Source: Gracilariopsis chorda (lineage: Eukaryota; Rhodophyta; Florideophyceae; Gracilariales; Gracilariaceae). Taken from it: a stretch of DNA of 64,000 bases. Each line of letters begins with the position of its first letter. Position 1 is the first letter of the stretch. Where the stretch lies: contig NBIV01000040.1 in NCBI GenBank assembly GCA_003194525.1, positions 62,001-126,000 of the forward strand. The letters are read 5' to 3'. A program made the position numbers and the translations under genes. The notes under the pieces were generated by a model. That model did no database searches and had not been told where the DNA came from. It saw only the letters and a list, made by a program, of their open reading frames with translations. This document shows positions 21,301 to 31,402 of this stretch, in pieces.

Positions 21301-23075
21301 GTCCTATATACAGAAGCGTCAAGTTTTCCGTCTGACTCGTTTTGAATGTGATTTGACGTTGCCATGTCAACGTCGTTCAAATGGGGATTATTTATTGCGA
21401 TTGGCTATGGCCGTATTTCGAGTGTTCCACTCTTTCACAACTCTCCTGTCGAAATAGAATCGAAACCTTGTGTGAATGGACTCTTCCTCAGGAACAGTAA
21501 GGACTATAAAGAATCTGTGGGAGCGGAACAGCTTCTGCGCACGATTTTGGCATTAGTCTCGAAATTCTTACAGGCCGTTCTGATACGACGTTCATGAACA
21601 CCAGGCGAGTGAGCGGTGCAGCGTAGCGCAGTACAAGAGTATTTTTAAACTCACAGGTTCATTCAGTCATGTCATGCATGCCTTGCACAATTCTCGTTCC
21701 TCTCCCCATGCTGACTTCGTGAGAAACGGTGGCTTAGGATACATTAACTACTATGAAGTGCTTCTTTAAAGAAGCACATACTAGTTACCGAAAATGAATC
21801 TTGATGCTGTTCTTCACATTCTTGAGGTTCAGATGCTACGATGCCAAAATACATTTGAACCCAAGACACTGCTTCGAGATCCATGTAAGTCTCGGCATTA
21901 TCTACACGTAGCTGGACGGGGTCCTTCTAAAGCTTCCTGCTCCCACCTAATTTACGTCATGTGGCCTTTAACCACTTTCCTTCGAGATTTAAGTAACGCA
22001 GTGGGCAAACTGACATCGAGAGAGTGTCGGAGAGACGTGTCCACATCAGAGACGAGAGGTATAAAAGTTGTAAGAATTCCAAAGTTTGTAATTCCGAGGG
22101 TTGGCTTGGACCTCCAATGATTAAATATAGCGAGAGTGGATGGATTCATCCGCGGACAAGATACGTGTTAATAGTAAGAGCTCTTGAGATCCAAGTCACT
22201 TCCAAGAGGCGTGGACGTTCTACATGACAGTGGGAGGTTCATTTGAGCTAAAGCGAGCACCTCAGTCAGCAAGAAATATCAGTGTCCACGCTTTTTCTTG
22301 CTGATACATTGGGATGCAGCAGTTGGCAAACATTTGCATGTCTCAAAAGACCTCCACATGATTTTGATTTGCTTTCTACTCCCGTATCGTGTCGACAAAA
22401 CATGACCCATTACTTTCCACTGGACTGGAACAATCTGTTTCGAATCACCGGCTCAAATTGCCAAGATTTCTCTAGGGAAGGATTTATTCTTGCAGTTCGG
22501 AGTGGGTAACGACGGCAAAAGGCGAGCCGAGCATCCACGATTGGAGTTTGTTTCTTTGTCCATCGAATTCAGCTAGCCCTTACCAAGTGTAAAAAGGTTA
22601 CAAGGTCTACTGTAACATGTTGCAAAGGAACTGTACGTGTAGCTACCATATGTTCAGGAAGTTGCCATTATTCAAATGATTGGGATTCTGATCCAAACGC
22701 AAACGGTTGCCTGTGGTAAAGACAGCACGATGAAGATGTCCATAGCCTTGTACTTTCATTACACATGAGGTTTGTCTGCAAGGGATGGCATTCAGTAGAC
22801 TTGCACACAATTCGATGTATCCGTGTCAAGAGCGTTGGTTCGTTAATACCGTGTAATACACGACTAGTCCTTTCGACCGCTCGCATTTCCAGACTTAGTT
22901 ATGTACCGAGACGAACCGTCGAGATCGTCAGCCAAGTTATACATCACGGTTCAAAGCATATTCAACGATTCCCGAACAAGAGCGCTGGGGACCACTCAAG
23001 TTTGAAAGTTTACGGCAGGCTTTAGGCTACGCATGGCGAGTATGTGGAAGCGGTTGTTTGGCACGTACGCATACA
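18312..23075. other. Long gene-poor stretch with an old diverged duplication
   Basis: No reading frame here looks like a gene. About 18740-18890 and 20895-21085 share an ordered set of words (GTGTGCC, CCGAAAA, AAAGTTACGC then GGATG, GAAG, ATACCGTTGC, TAGAGGCAC, then CA-repeat), suggesting an old dispersed repeat copied twice in the same orientation. A hairpin at 21745-21788 is listed separately. Confidence 0.4.
21745..21788. repeat. Hairpin-forming inverted repeat
   Basis: The core GTGCTTCTTTAAAGAAGCAC (21758-21777) is a perfect 20-bp palindrome. The pairing extends outward with a small bulge, TAACTA-CTATG on the left against CATACTAGTTA on the right, giving a stem of about 20 bp. There is no gene next to it. 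Confidence 0.6.
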
Positions 23076-23558
23076 TCAAAAGCATGTAGACCACTTCCTG
23101 CTGAACCTAATTGGTATCCTTACAGACCTTCTTCTGTCCTTCTGTTCCGGTTCTCCCTTAAACGGTATTCGTAAGCTTCGCCTCTCCCTGCTGCATGAAT
23201 AAGGCGGTTTGACACTGGCATGCTTAAGACGCTCCACTTCGAGTTCCCTTTCAGTCGGCTTCGTTTCGTGGCCGACTCTCAAAGTTTCCAAACTTTTTCT
23301 AAGCTTCTCATTCTCATCTAGAGCGGCGGCTAGCCTGGCGTTTGCTCCTGCGCGGAACGTGTGGAACTCCCTTTCGATGCGTCGTACTTCCGCAAGTGCT
23401 TCTTGCAGCTTCTGGGACAAATCAGTCGGGTTTGCTCGGAGCTCGGCTCGTTGTTGGATTCGCAGACGATCCGCTCGGTGCGCTTCAAGCAAAGTGCGTA
23501 GTTGGCGGTGGCGAGACTTTGGGGAGGCTTGGGCTGATGAAGGCGGGAGGGTTGCCAT
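23076..23558 (-). CDS. Small coiled-coil protein, function unknown
   Basis: An open frame of 160 codons starting at the ATG at 23558. The first 120 residues look truly coding: a short Pro/Ser-rich head (MATLPPSSAQASPKSRHR) and a long charged helix with heptad pattern (LSQKLQEALAEVRRIEREF, LAAALDENEKLRKSLETL). The last 40 residues are basic and low-complexity and may be intron read-through; the true 3' end could involve a splice after about residue 115, but I could not find a convincing donor/acceptor pair. No family recognised. The neighbouring AP endonuclease is on the opposite strand, 1.3 kb away. Confidence 0.55.
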   Translation of the reverse strand: MATLPPSSAQASPKSRHRQLRTLLEAHRADRLRIQQRAELRANPTDLSQKLQEALAEVRRIEREFHTFRAGANARLAAALDENEKLRKSLETLRVGHETKPTERELEVERLKHASVKPPYSCSRERRSLRIPFKGEPEQKDRRRSVRIPIRFSRKWSTCF

Positions 23559-24891
23559 AGTCCTTTAATGCTTCACGGCGAAGAGGTCGAGTTTGAAAAC
23601 TGGAAGTTGTTCACTTTCAGACTATCACGAGAAGATCAGAGGATATGCGGGGGTGGTGGGCAATACCGTTAGTACTAATGCAGGACGAAGCGTTCGTCAA
23701 GTGTATGGAGTGCACGGACATGGCGCTAGTGCCGTTGAGAAAAATCGCCATGGAATACAGATATCCCGACCGTTACAATTATCATTAAAGTTACATGTTG
23801 CGTCATGTAACTTGAAATTCAAGTCTTGAATGATGCTGATCGTTGAACGAAATCTGTCCGACAGTCATTGGAAAGACACCGCGCTTGCTAAACCTCTTTA
23901 GTAAAGAGTCTTTACCGAAGGCGAGACCTTACTTGTTCCTTTCAAAATGTTTGTGACTCACATTTGCTTGCTTCCCTGTTCAGGAGGACAGCGGATTTCG
24001 AGCATACGCGAAGTGACGGCACAGGCTATGTGGCTATGATATCGATTACTCTGAAGTTCAGGGCCTGAACCCTGCCACACGAACGGCGCGTATAAAGATA
24101 TGGGTCCATGAAAACAGATTGCGGTACTGCGGTTTTAAGGAGCCAGGGGAGTAACGGTAGGACGCCCAAACAATTTTGATATGCGATCGTCGTAGTACAA
24201 GTTGTAACGTCTCGGAAACAATAAAGGGTTACCAGCAGCAGCTAGTATGGATTTAGGAGTGTGTGTCTTGATCTTCATTGCGAGCAGTTTAATTGTTTTT
24301 CGTTTTGGTCAACTGCGATTTCGGTAAGCGTTTATACAGTAAAGCCTATTTTCCTGCGTTTTTGATCTGAATGAAAGGTACAGTCGTATCCCATGACACG
24401 AGGGTCCGTTGTATTGATAGTGGCAGACGCGAAGAAAACAAACGTAAAGGGTTACCTCTCTGCATTCCGCGAATAATCAGCGCTTCCGATTCCCAGGAGT
24501 AGCCATCCATAACTAGAATTAACCCGCTGACCGCCGGAACAGTTGACAAACGCACGAGAGGTACAACAACTACATAAAAGCTTACGCAGTGACTGCTTAT
24601 CAGAAACAGAAACTGGTGAAAGCATATGCAGACAACTCTAACGAGCCTGTCGGTGGGAAAGTGACCGAACGGTGAGCTGATCAAATTGTTCGTTCCAGCC
24701 CCGATTCCAGTCTGCCATTGACGAGGATTCAAACGCAGTCCGGAGAACATTCTTGGTTGTAATTGGCTTGCTGGGTCCCCCGTTCCGCCGCTAGAGCCGC
24801 CGGGATTCGACCTCCTCCATTAACAACATCTTAGATAAGCTCTTTTCTTCAACATCATTTATACTGCTACCGACGTCCACGGTGCTGCGGA
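23559..24891. other. Spacer upstream of the AP endonuclease gene
   Basis: No gene seen. A perfect 10-bp-arm hairpin (AAGTTACATG, loop TTGCGT, inverted arm) lies at 23788-23813. The region contains the divergent promoters of the coiled-coil gene (-) and the AP endonuclease gene (+); no defined regulatory element was identified. Confidence 0.4.
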
Positions 24892-26377
24892 ATGCAGTTA
24901 TCCAACAAAAGGCCCTTAGAGACTCTAGCTGACTCCGCCAGCAAGAAAGCCCGATCCCAAAAATCGGCGAGTGAGAATGATGTAATACCGTTATGTTCTT
25001 ACCCACGAACCATAGTTGTATGTCTTGCCCATTTATCAATGCTACAGTACCAGTTACCGCTCTTCTTTGACTGACTTTATATTTGCTTCAACTTATGTCA
25101 ATGGGTGCACGAGGTAAGGCATGGAATTGCAATGGACTCACCCCCAGGTTGCGTTCCGAGCCTGATACGCGGCAGATTCGTGAGTTTGTCAAGAAGTTCA
25201 AGCCCGATGTAATGTTCCTAAGCGAAGTGAGGGTGTCAGCAGCTATCAAAATCGTGAACGGAGAGAATGGCCGACAGACGAAACGGATTCGGTCACAGAT
25301 GCGTGATAATGACAGGCAATCATCTCGAGATACCTCCCTTGTGCACTCCCTAATGAGTTCATCTGAACTTAGGTCGTACAAGCTTTACTTGAGCCTCGCA
25401 GACACGAAGTATGCTGGAACTGCAATGCTCCATAACACTGAAACAACAGTCAAACCCAAGAAAGTACGATACAATCTAGAGCGCCCCTACGTAAACGGCT
25501 CAAACCACAACCCTGATGGGCGCGTCATATATGCGGTTTTTGACGGGTTTTCTATTCTTCACACGTATGTTATACAGTTTTTCTTTGGCTGGGCTTTGTG
25601 AATGCCAAACTCTGGAGCCAAATAGCGTCAGAACGATCATGCTAACTTGAATATGCAAAATGGAATGCAAACCATCGCCTTTCTACAAAAACAAGGTATT
25701 CTCCAAATAATGGATGGGCAGAAGAGAGTTTCGCGCGTAGAAGAGCATGGGATGAATCTGTGCGAGCATTTATGATCCGGAAGAAAGAAGCTGGTGTGAA
25801 TGTTATTTGGGTCGGGGATCTCGTAAGTTGTGCCGGACAAATTCTGTCAAGACCAATGTAGACGCAGAGGAGGCATTCAAGTTCTAACACTGTTGCATTA
25901 TGTTCGAATTCCATATCTCCGTGCGTAAAACAGAACGTAGCGCCGAAGGACGAAGATCTTTCTCATCCGGTTTTCTACAGGAGCCAAAGGGCGGATCGCC
26001 AGGTTTCCAAGCAAAAACAGAAAGAACCACCGGCACCTGAAGATGTGGGCCAGCCAGGTTGTACAGATGGCGAAAGGAACCGCTTTGAAGCTATACTTGA
26101 CGCGGGAGATATGAAAGATGCTTACAGGCACCATGTCGGCGAAAGCCACAATTCGGGTTTTACCTGGCGTGGAATTGTACCTGGTAGGCACGGAGGTCGA
26201 GGAATGAGGATCGATCATTGCATAGTGTCAAGGAATCTACTTCCAAAGATAGAGTCAGTGAATATCACGGGGTACGGTGTCGAAAGATGTGGCTTTATGG
26301 GCTCCGATCACAGTCCTCTCGTTATATCTCTAAGGAAGGAAGAAAATGACGAAGGAGAAGTTTCGGTCAGGCTTTAA
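24892..26377 (+). CDS. APE1: AP endonuclease, exonuclease III/APE1 family, 4 exons
   Basis: Base-excision-repair nuclease that cuts the backbone 5' of abasic sites; acts in the nucleus. Exons 24892-24981, 25119-25564, 25696-25822 and 25934-26377 are joined by GT-AG introns of 137, 131 and 111 bp; phases fit and give 368 residues. The short first exon carries a bipartite-like nuclear signal (NKRPLE...SKKARSQK). Active-site landmarks are all present: WNCNGL (N33), FLSEVR (E66), TYSPNNG, GDLN (D220, N222), GMRIDH (D315) and GSDHSP (D346/H347), plus FTWRG and NVAPKDEDL typical of the family. Residues about 72-105 form a charged insertion between the catalytic Glu and the next strand. The acceptor of intron 1 is the least certain boundary; the other junctions restore family motifs exactly. 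An alternative reading as a LINE endonuclease was rejected: no reverse transcriptase follows. Confidence 0.93.
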
Positions 26378-27143
26378 CCAAGAATCGGTAGCTTTCTTGA
26401 GGTGTTCTGTATACACTGACGACTTGGCAAAAAAGGAGGTGGTTTGTTTTGTCTCACTGAGATGCTCTGGAATGCCTCTATGCACTGTGTCATTTGCTTG
26501 TCCAAATGTCTTGAGAGAAAGGCAACAAAGATGCCGCAGCCGCAGTATGAATGTGTTTTAACTTCAATTGGCTTTTTGGATTCCTGTTCCTCATCGTTCT
26601 TGGCAATCTGTACAGCCTGGTTCGTTTGCTCATTTAAATGGGTTTATTGAGCAGAACGTAATTCTTCGCAAGTACGCGGACGCTTTCATTACATTTGCAG
26701 TGGTTTTCAGACCCGGGAGGTAGTTAAACTCGTCCAAGCGATCGGTCAGCTTGCCAATCGCCCTCGCGGACCTGCGTGGCTCGTCGTTAAAATGCCCCCA
26801 TGTAGCTGCATGCACGCAGCACGTCACGAGCCGATCATCGGAGTAAGGTCCTACCGCCGTTGTCCCTGAATTTTTCCTTCTGAAGGAAGAGCTCCTACGG
26901 AGCGACTGGACGGGGGTTTTCCAGGGGTTTTCTAGGAGGGACTGCACTGGGTTTCTCTCTCTCTTTTGCAGGTAGATTGCTGCACTAGTTTAATTGCTAC
27001 GTACCGCAGAGCGTTTCAAATCGAAGTAGCGCTCTCTCGCGAGGAAAACCAGCATTCGTTCAGGCCATTTTCGGATAATATCGTGTACTTCAAGTCCTTG
27101 TCGTTCACGCAGACTCGGTAATCACAGTCTGCGAGACCGGCCC
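26378..27143. other. Spacer between the AP endonuclease gene and the Mutator-like composite
   Basis: No gene recognised. It holds the second copy of a 65-bp CT-rich/CTAGTTTAATT repeat (about 26950-27012, compare about 16270-16335). The final bases 27144-27152 (CTCAAAGGG) are the left target-site duplication of the composite element. Confidence 0.5.
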
Positions 27144-27152
27144 CTCAAAGGG

Positions 27153-27459
27153 GGCATGAGGCGAATCTACACGACGTAGCCGACGTAGGACCACAAACCA
27201 ATCAGAAGGTTAGGCACAAACTTTGGTACATCGCAAAGCAACCCCTCTGAGCTCGATTTCTCCCTGTCCAATGAAGTGCACGTATTGCCCTTTTGCCCCA
27301 GTTGGGGTTGTAGGCACAAACTTTTCGGCAATCACCACCCAATGACCTCAATACAAGTCACCGCAGAGGTGTTTCAGTGTCGATGGAGTGATCGATGAAC
27401 TGCCGCCGCCGGTAATGTAGCTATCAAGCGTGACGGAACTTTTCATTCCCCAACCCTAC
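27153..27459 (+). repeat. Left terminal inverted repeat of the MULE
   Basis: About 307 bp, beginning GGCATGAGGCGAATCTAC and ending near CATTCCCCAACCCTAC. It pairs end to end with 59389-59684 on the other strand, with long perfect runs such as the segment around TTTGGTACATCGCAAAGC. Preceded directly by the 9-bp duplication at 27144-27152. Confidence 0.92.
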
Positions 27460-27519
27460 CCTACGATCTTTTTCACGCCCATATTGATCCCCACATAACA
27501 AAACGTTGTTGAACTGTTT

Positions 27520-28260
27520 CTTGCCAATGAGTTCAAATATGTATTTTATTCAAGCCAATACAAGAAAGAAATGGAAAACTAACCATATAACTTTACATCT
27601 GTCACTTTTATCATAAAAAACGATAAATATGTACTGGACCAGCTGCTTAAAGATGACGACCATAAAAAGGGTTCACAACTATGTAAGCAGTTTTACAAGG
27701 ATCTTGCAGTTTATGGTGGTCTGAAACTTGCGGACACAGTAGAAAAAATTCAATTTAGTTCATAATCACATATACCCAATTGTGAAATTCGAAAAACTGA
27801 ATAACACACCTCTGGCTTCATTTTTGCACAGCTCACGAAGAAAATATTATCTATGTGGAGATTTGATTGCATCAGCTTTAATGGATATGACAGCTTTTCG
27901 TAGTGTCTCTTTGCGCAGTTTTGAAACCAGCATGAACATATACGCATACGCCAGAATAGTTACACGAAAACACTCTGAGCGAAAACAGTTGCTTAGGAAT
28001 CTATATCTTCATTTCTTCGTAATGCCACTAGAGATTCTAAACCAATTGATACAGTATTCATTCCGCTACATATGAAAGGAGCTCATTGGGTTTTTTTAGT
28101 GGGAAAACGTATATTGGCTTTTACAAAGGTAGACATAAGCATCAGACTATCTATTTTGGAGAGAGTGTGGGATAAAAATATCTGAAAACTGCATTGAACA
28201 TGTTTAAAGAATCGTTTCAACTAAATGTTTTGAATGGAAGGAATTCTGCTTCGGTTTCGA
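27520..28260 (+). pseudogene. Ulp1-like (C48) cysteine-protease relic in the MULE
   Basis: AT-rich DNA with pieces of coding sequence in more than one frame. The best part is DTVFIPLHMKGAHWVFLVG at about 28048-28105, which fits the Ulp1/SENP signature around the catalytic His (D-x-[IV]-F-[IV]-P-x-H...HW). Upstream, YYLCGDLIASALMDM at about 27845-27890 resembles the family's substrate-binding WL-x-D-x-I segment. The frames change between these blocks and several stops interrupt, so it is a pseudogene; the catalytic Cys region was not located. ULP-like domains are known passengers of some plant MULEs (the Kaonashi type). An adenain-like protease from another element class is the alternative. 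Confidence 0.6.
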
Positions 28261-28278
28261 AAAGTACCTACATTCTGA

Positions 28279-29105
28279 TGTAGTGCAACGCCCTCAGGGA
28301 GGGATTCTTGGTACTTGAACGCTTTCCCGATATTATCGGTTGTGTAGTGTGTATATGAACTACGCCCCACTATGGTGGATATGGACACGTGGGACACGGT
28401 TTTGGGTCAATTGGCGGTTGGCCACAGTAGTGGATGTTGCCACGAAATGTGGAGTATTTTAGTTAATCTTATTTATAATTTTCACACCCATTTCTGAGAA
28501 GCTAGTACTCAGTGCGACGGCGCACTGCCGTCGCACCAGTAAACCTTCCCCAACAAGGGACCCCAACCTGGGGAATTGGCTCTAGTTGTTACCGCTTGCG
28601 CGCGTGCTCTACTCCTCCTTGGAGGGAAACGCCGTGAACCACGGGACATCTAACCCCCTTGCACATCCAAAGGGACCCATCACTGGGAGTATAATTATTC
28701 CAACTGCATTGGTGTTTCGCCCTGTATAGGGAGTCCTGTCCACGGGCATCGCCGTATCTGTTCGTCGCTCTCGCGACTCACTTTGTCCTCTCTTCCTCCT
28801 CTTCGCCCTTCCTTCTTCCCCTTTTTAGGGTAGCACCTCCCGCTATCCGCGGCCCTCGTGTGCGCATCCGCTCACACACCCTCACTTACGTGGAAACATA
28901 CCTCTACTGAGGATCACACCCCGCTCACGCGGATACCGATTCTTCGCCTTCACCTCCCTGCGCGAGTCGCGACAGGTGTCCCTGGCCTTACAAACCGGCT
29001 TCGCCGTGACACCTCTGGGAGGGCTCTACCCAACTGGGTTCACCTCGTGAGAGGAAGATCCCGAACGTCTTTCGGTGTTTTTCCCCTTTGGGGCATTGCA
29101 CCACA
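28279..29105 (+). repeat. 5' LTR of the chromovirus-type element
   Basis: 827 bp, TGTAGTGCAACG...GCATTGCACCACA. Contains a perfect hairpin with 10-bp arms at 28512-28536 (arm GTGCGACGGC, loop GCACT) and many smaller ones. The other copy is 37366-38192. Confidence 0.96.
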
Positions 29106-29108
29106 AAG

Positions 29109-29121
29109 TGGTCTCCCGACC
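29109..29121 (+). promoter_or_regulatory. Primer-binding site of the chromovirus-type element
   Basis: TGGTCTCCCGACC begins three bases after the 5' LTR. TGG is the complement of the CCA end of a tRNA, so the expected primer is a tRNA ending GGTCGGGAGACCA; which tRNA that is cannot be told here. Confidence 0.6.
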
Positions 29122-29210
29122 TAGAATCGGTTTTTGTTTTCCCTCTTACGAGGTTTGTTTTCATTCAACGGAAGTTCCGTGATCGTTTCCCGTCGTAACG
29201 GTATTTTCTC

Positions 29211-31385
29211 ATGTCGAGAAATCCCTCCGATGCGGAGCCAGTGGTTACGCGTAGTCGCTCCCGCGACAACGCGGACACTTCCGAAGTTCGGTTCGTACCC
29301 CGTATCCCTACACAGACAAGTTCCAGCCGTGCTGGCGCCGCTTCATCGCGGAATGACACCCCCGACCGGGAACCCCGGAACCTCCTTTTGCCCTCGTTAT
29401 CACCCCCGCAGGGGAATGCAGCATCGACTCCGGCTGTTGCCGCAGTGCCCCAGGCACCCCGGCCTGCTCCCGCTGTCGCGGCTTCAAGCCCCCGTGGAAC
29501 GGGCGATAACACCCCCCAGGGGACTTCCCTGGAATCCCAGGTCCGCGCTCTGTGGACCGCCCATGACTCTCTTGTAGGGGAACTAAAATCCCTCCAAGAG
29601 GTGGTCTTGGCAACCCCCGTAAAAGAGGTTGCCGAAGAACTCCGTATTTTACGGTCTGACGTCAACTTCGTGTTGGAGAGTTTGGGACAACCCGCCGCCT
29701 TCATTGAAGGAGTTGAAGCCCGATTTGATCGGATTGGTGCACGCCTGGAGACGCTGGAGCAGTTCGTCCTCATGGACAAACCATCCCCAGATGATCCGGT
29801 AAACGAGGCATCGCACAACGACCAGCTTGCTGGGAAGAAGAAACGCCGTCATCGACGGAAACACCACCGAAAATATTCGGACTCCAATTCTTCGACATCG
29901 TCGGACTCATCCCGAAACCATTCGGTTAGCTCGAGCTCCTCGGACTCCGACTCGGAGGACGAGAAGCGAGGCTACTCCTCCCGCTCGAAGCGGTCATCGG
30001 CCACTGAAGGCGTGGTCCGAACCCGCCAGAAGGGGAGAAGACACCCCGGTCTTCGGGAATTGAAACCGACAAACCCGGACTACCGGAAGCTTTTATCATA
30101 CCGGTACTACCGGCTCGAAGACTCGTCACTTGGACGTACGCCCCGTGGTACGGGAAAGGTGCGAGAATGCATTAAGCGAGTGCAGCTCTCGCTCCGCAAC
30201 CAGTATTTTACTGGAGAGGACCCAATCCTAGTACTGGATTTCCTATCCCGCTTTGTAGCGGAGGCCGATATCCTCGGTATGAATGAGGGACAAGCCTATT
30301 TGGCTTTACCGTATTTCTTACGGGGAATGGCGGAGAACCAATACAACTCTGTCAGAGGATCTTCTCGTGCCTCCGAGGCAGGAGTTACTTGCTGGCCGGA
30401 GGCTGTGCAGTATCTACTGCGCTCCTACGCCACAAACACCGCTATTCAGCAGGCTATCCTCGCTTTGCGAGATACACGCCAGCGTGCTGGAGAGACCGAG
30501 ACCGATTACTCGGTGCGCCTTAACAAGGCTTTCCACAGATGTGGTAACGTATACCCCGCTGGGGAGCGCAGTACCATGTTCATCGATGGTCTTGACCCGG
30601 CAATCCGGAGTTTAGTTACCCGTTATCGAGAGGACAAGCGGAGGATCACCTATCTCGAGCTGGTCCAACACGCCCGAGCGGAAGGGGATGCACTTCGTGC
30701 AAGAACTCCGAACAATCGGTCTAAATCCGCCAAGGCGTTGTTGCTAGAAAGCGAAGCTTCCTCACTCCCGCTCACTGCGGATGGGAACCCTGGACAGGGA
30801 TTTGATACCGTGCATTTAGTGCAGGGGGATGGTGTGTCGATACCCACCAGGGATTTGCCGTCAACGACGGAGATGACCCGTGATACGGGAACGGAAGACC
30901 CCGTTTTGTACGGTGGTAACAGTCGGGTTCAACCCCAACGACTCCCGTTTTCAAACGTTCAATCCCGTTATCAACGGCCTGGATGGACTGACACCCGCCC
31001 TGCGGTTCGCTTCTCCGATACTCGGAATAATAATCCGCGTGTCGCGGTATTGGCTCTCATTTGCCACCTGTGCTATGCCCATGGCCATACCTCCCCTCAG
31101 TGTATTTGTTCACTGAAGGATATGGCCAAGGTAGTGGCAAATTATGAGGCCCTCACTCCAGAGGAGAAACGTTCCGTCCCGACGGCTTCCTACCTCCGTG
31201 CTAAAATGGACTTTTCCCATGCCCTACCACAGACCCCGCGTGCGCGGCAAGCTTCATACACCCCGATTTGGGAGATCACGCAACCATCCGTTGCAACCCC
31301 CGCTTATGCGGATAGAAACCCCCGTCAACGGGATGAAGCACTCGTTGTCGAGGAAACCAACCCACCGCCGAAGGCGGAAAACTAA
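29211..31385 (+). CDS. gag-like ORF of the chromovirus-type element
   Basis: 724 codons from an ATG at 29211. The N-terminal third is Pro/Ser/Arg-rich, followed by a highly charged Arg/Ser stretch (KKKRRHRRKHHRKYSDSNSS), a capsid-like helical region (FTGEDPILVLDFLSRFVAEAD) and a CCHC zinc knuckle CHLCYAHGHTSPQC at about 31062-31103. The product would form the particle and bind RNA. Confidence 0.85.
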   Translation: MSRNPSDAEPVVTRSRSRDNADTSEVRFVPRIPTQTSSSRAGAASSRNDTPDREPRNLLLPSLSPPQGNAASTPAVAAVPQAPRPAPAVAASSPRGTGDNTPQGTSLESQVRALWTAHDSLVGELKSLQEVVLATPVKEVAEELRILRSDVNFVLESLGQPAAFIEGVEARFDRIGARLETLEQFVLMDKPSPDDPVNEASHNDQLAGKKKRRHRRKHHRKYSDSNSSTSSDSSRNHSVSSSSSDSDSEDEKRGYSSRSKRSSATEGVVRTRQKGRRHPGLRELKPTNPDYRKLLSYRYYRLEDSSLGRTPRGTGKVRECIKRVQLSLRNQYFTGEDPILVLDFLSRFVAEADILGMNEGQAYLALPYFLRGMAENQYNSVRGSSRASEAGVTCWPEAVQYLLRSYATNTAIQQAILALRDTRQRAGETETDYSVRLNKAFHRCGNVYPAGERSTMFIDGLDPAIRSLVTRYREDKRRITYLELVQHARAEGDALRARTPNNRSKSAKALLLESEASSLPLTADGNPGQGFDTVHLVQGDGVSIPTRDLPSTTEMTRDTGTEDPVLYGGNSRVQPQRLPFSNVQSRYQRPGWTDTRPAVRFSDTRNNNPRVAVLALICHLCYAHGHTSPQCICSLKDMAKVVANYEALTPEEKRSVPTASYLRAKMDFSHALPQTPRARQASYTPIWEITQPSVATPAYADRNPRQRDEALVVEETNPPPKAEN

Positions 31386-31402
31386 CTGAGGGAGTCTCCC
31401 CT

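Noticed and set aside
24790-24820. tRNA B-box-like sequence (GGTCGAATCCCGGC on the minus strand)
   Set aside because: No matching A box or foldable acceptor and anticodon arms were found on either side.
25083-26377. LINE-type endonuclease followed by lost reverse transcriptase
   Set aside because: Splicing at consensus GT-AG sites restores every exonuclease III/APE1 motif in order, including GMRIDH and GSDH, and there is a nuclear-signal first exon; no reverse transcriptase follows.
27520-28260. Polinton-type adenain protease as sign of a virus-like element
   Set aside because: The relic lies inside MULE inverted repeats with a 9-bp duplication and no capsid, polymerase B or packaging ATPase sequence is seen.
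29165-29818. Antisense open frame of 217 codons in the chromovirus gag region, and a 286-codon one at 36021-36881
   Set aside because: They are shadows of the gag and tail frames; the element's high GC and palindromic words keep the opposite strand open.
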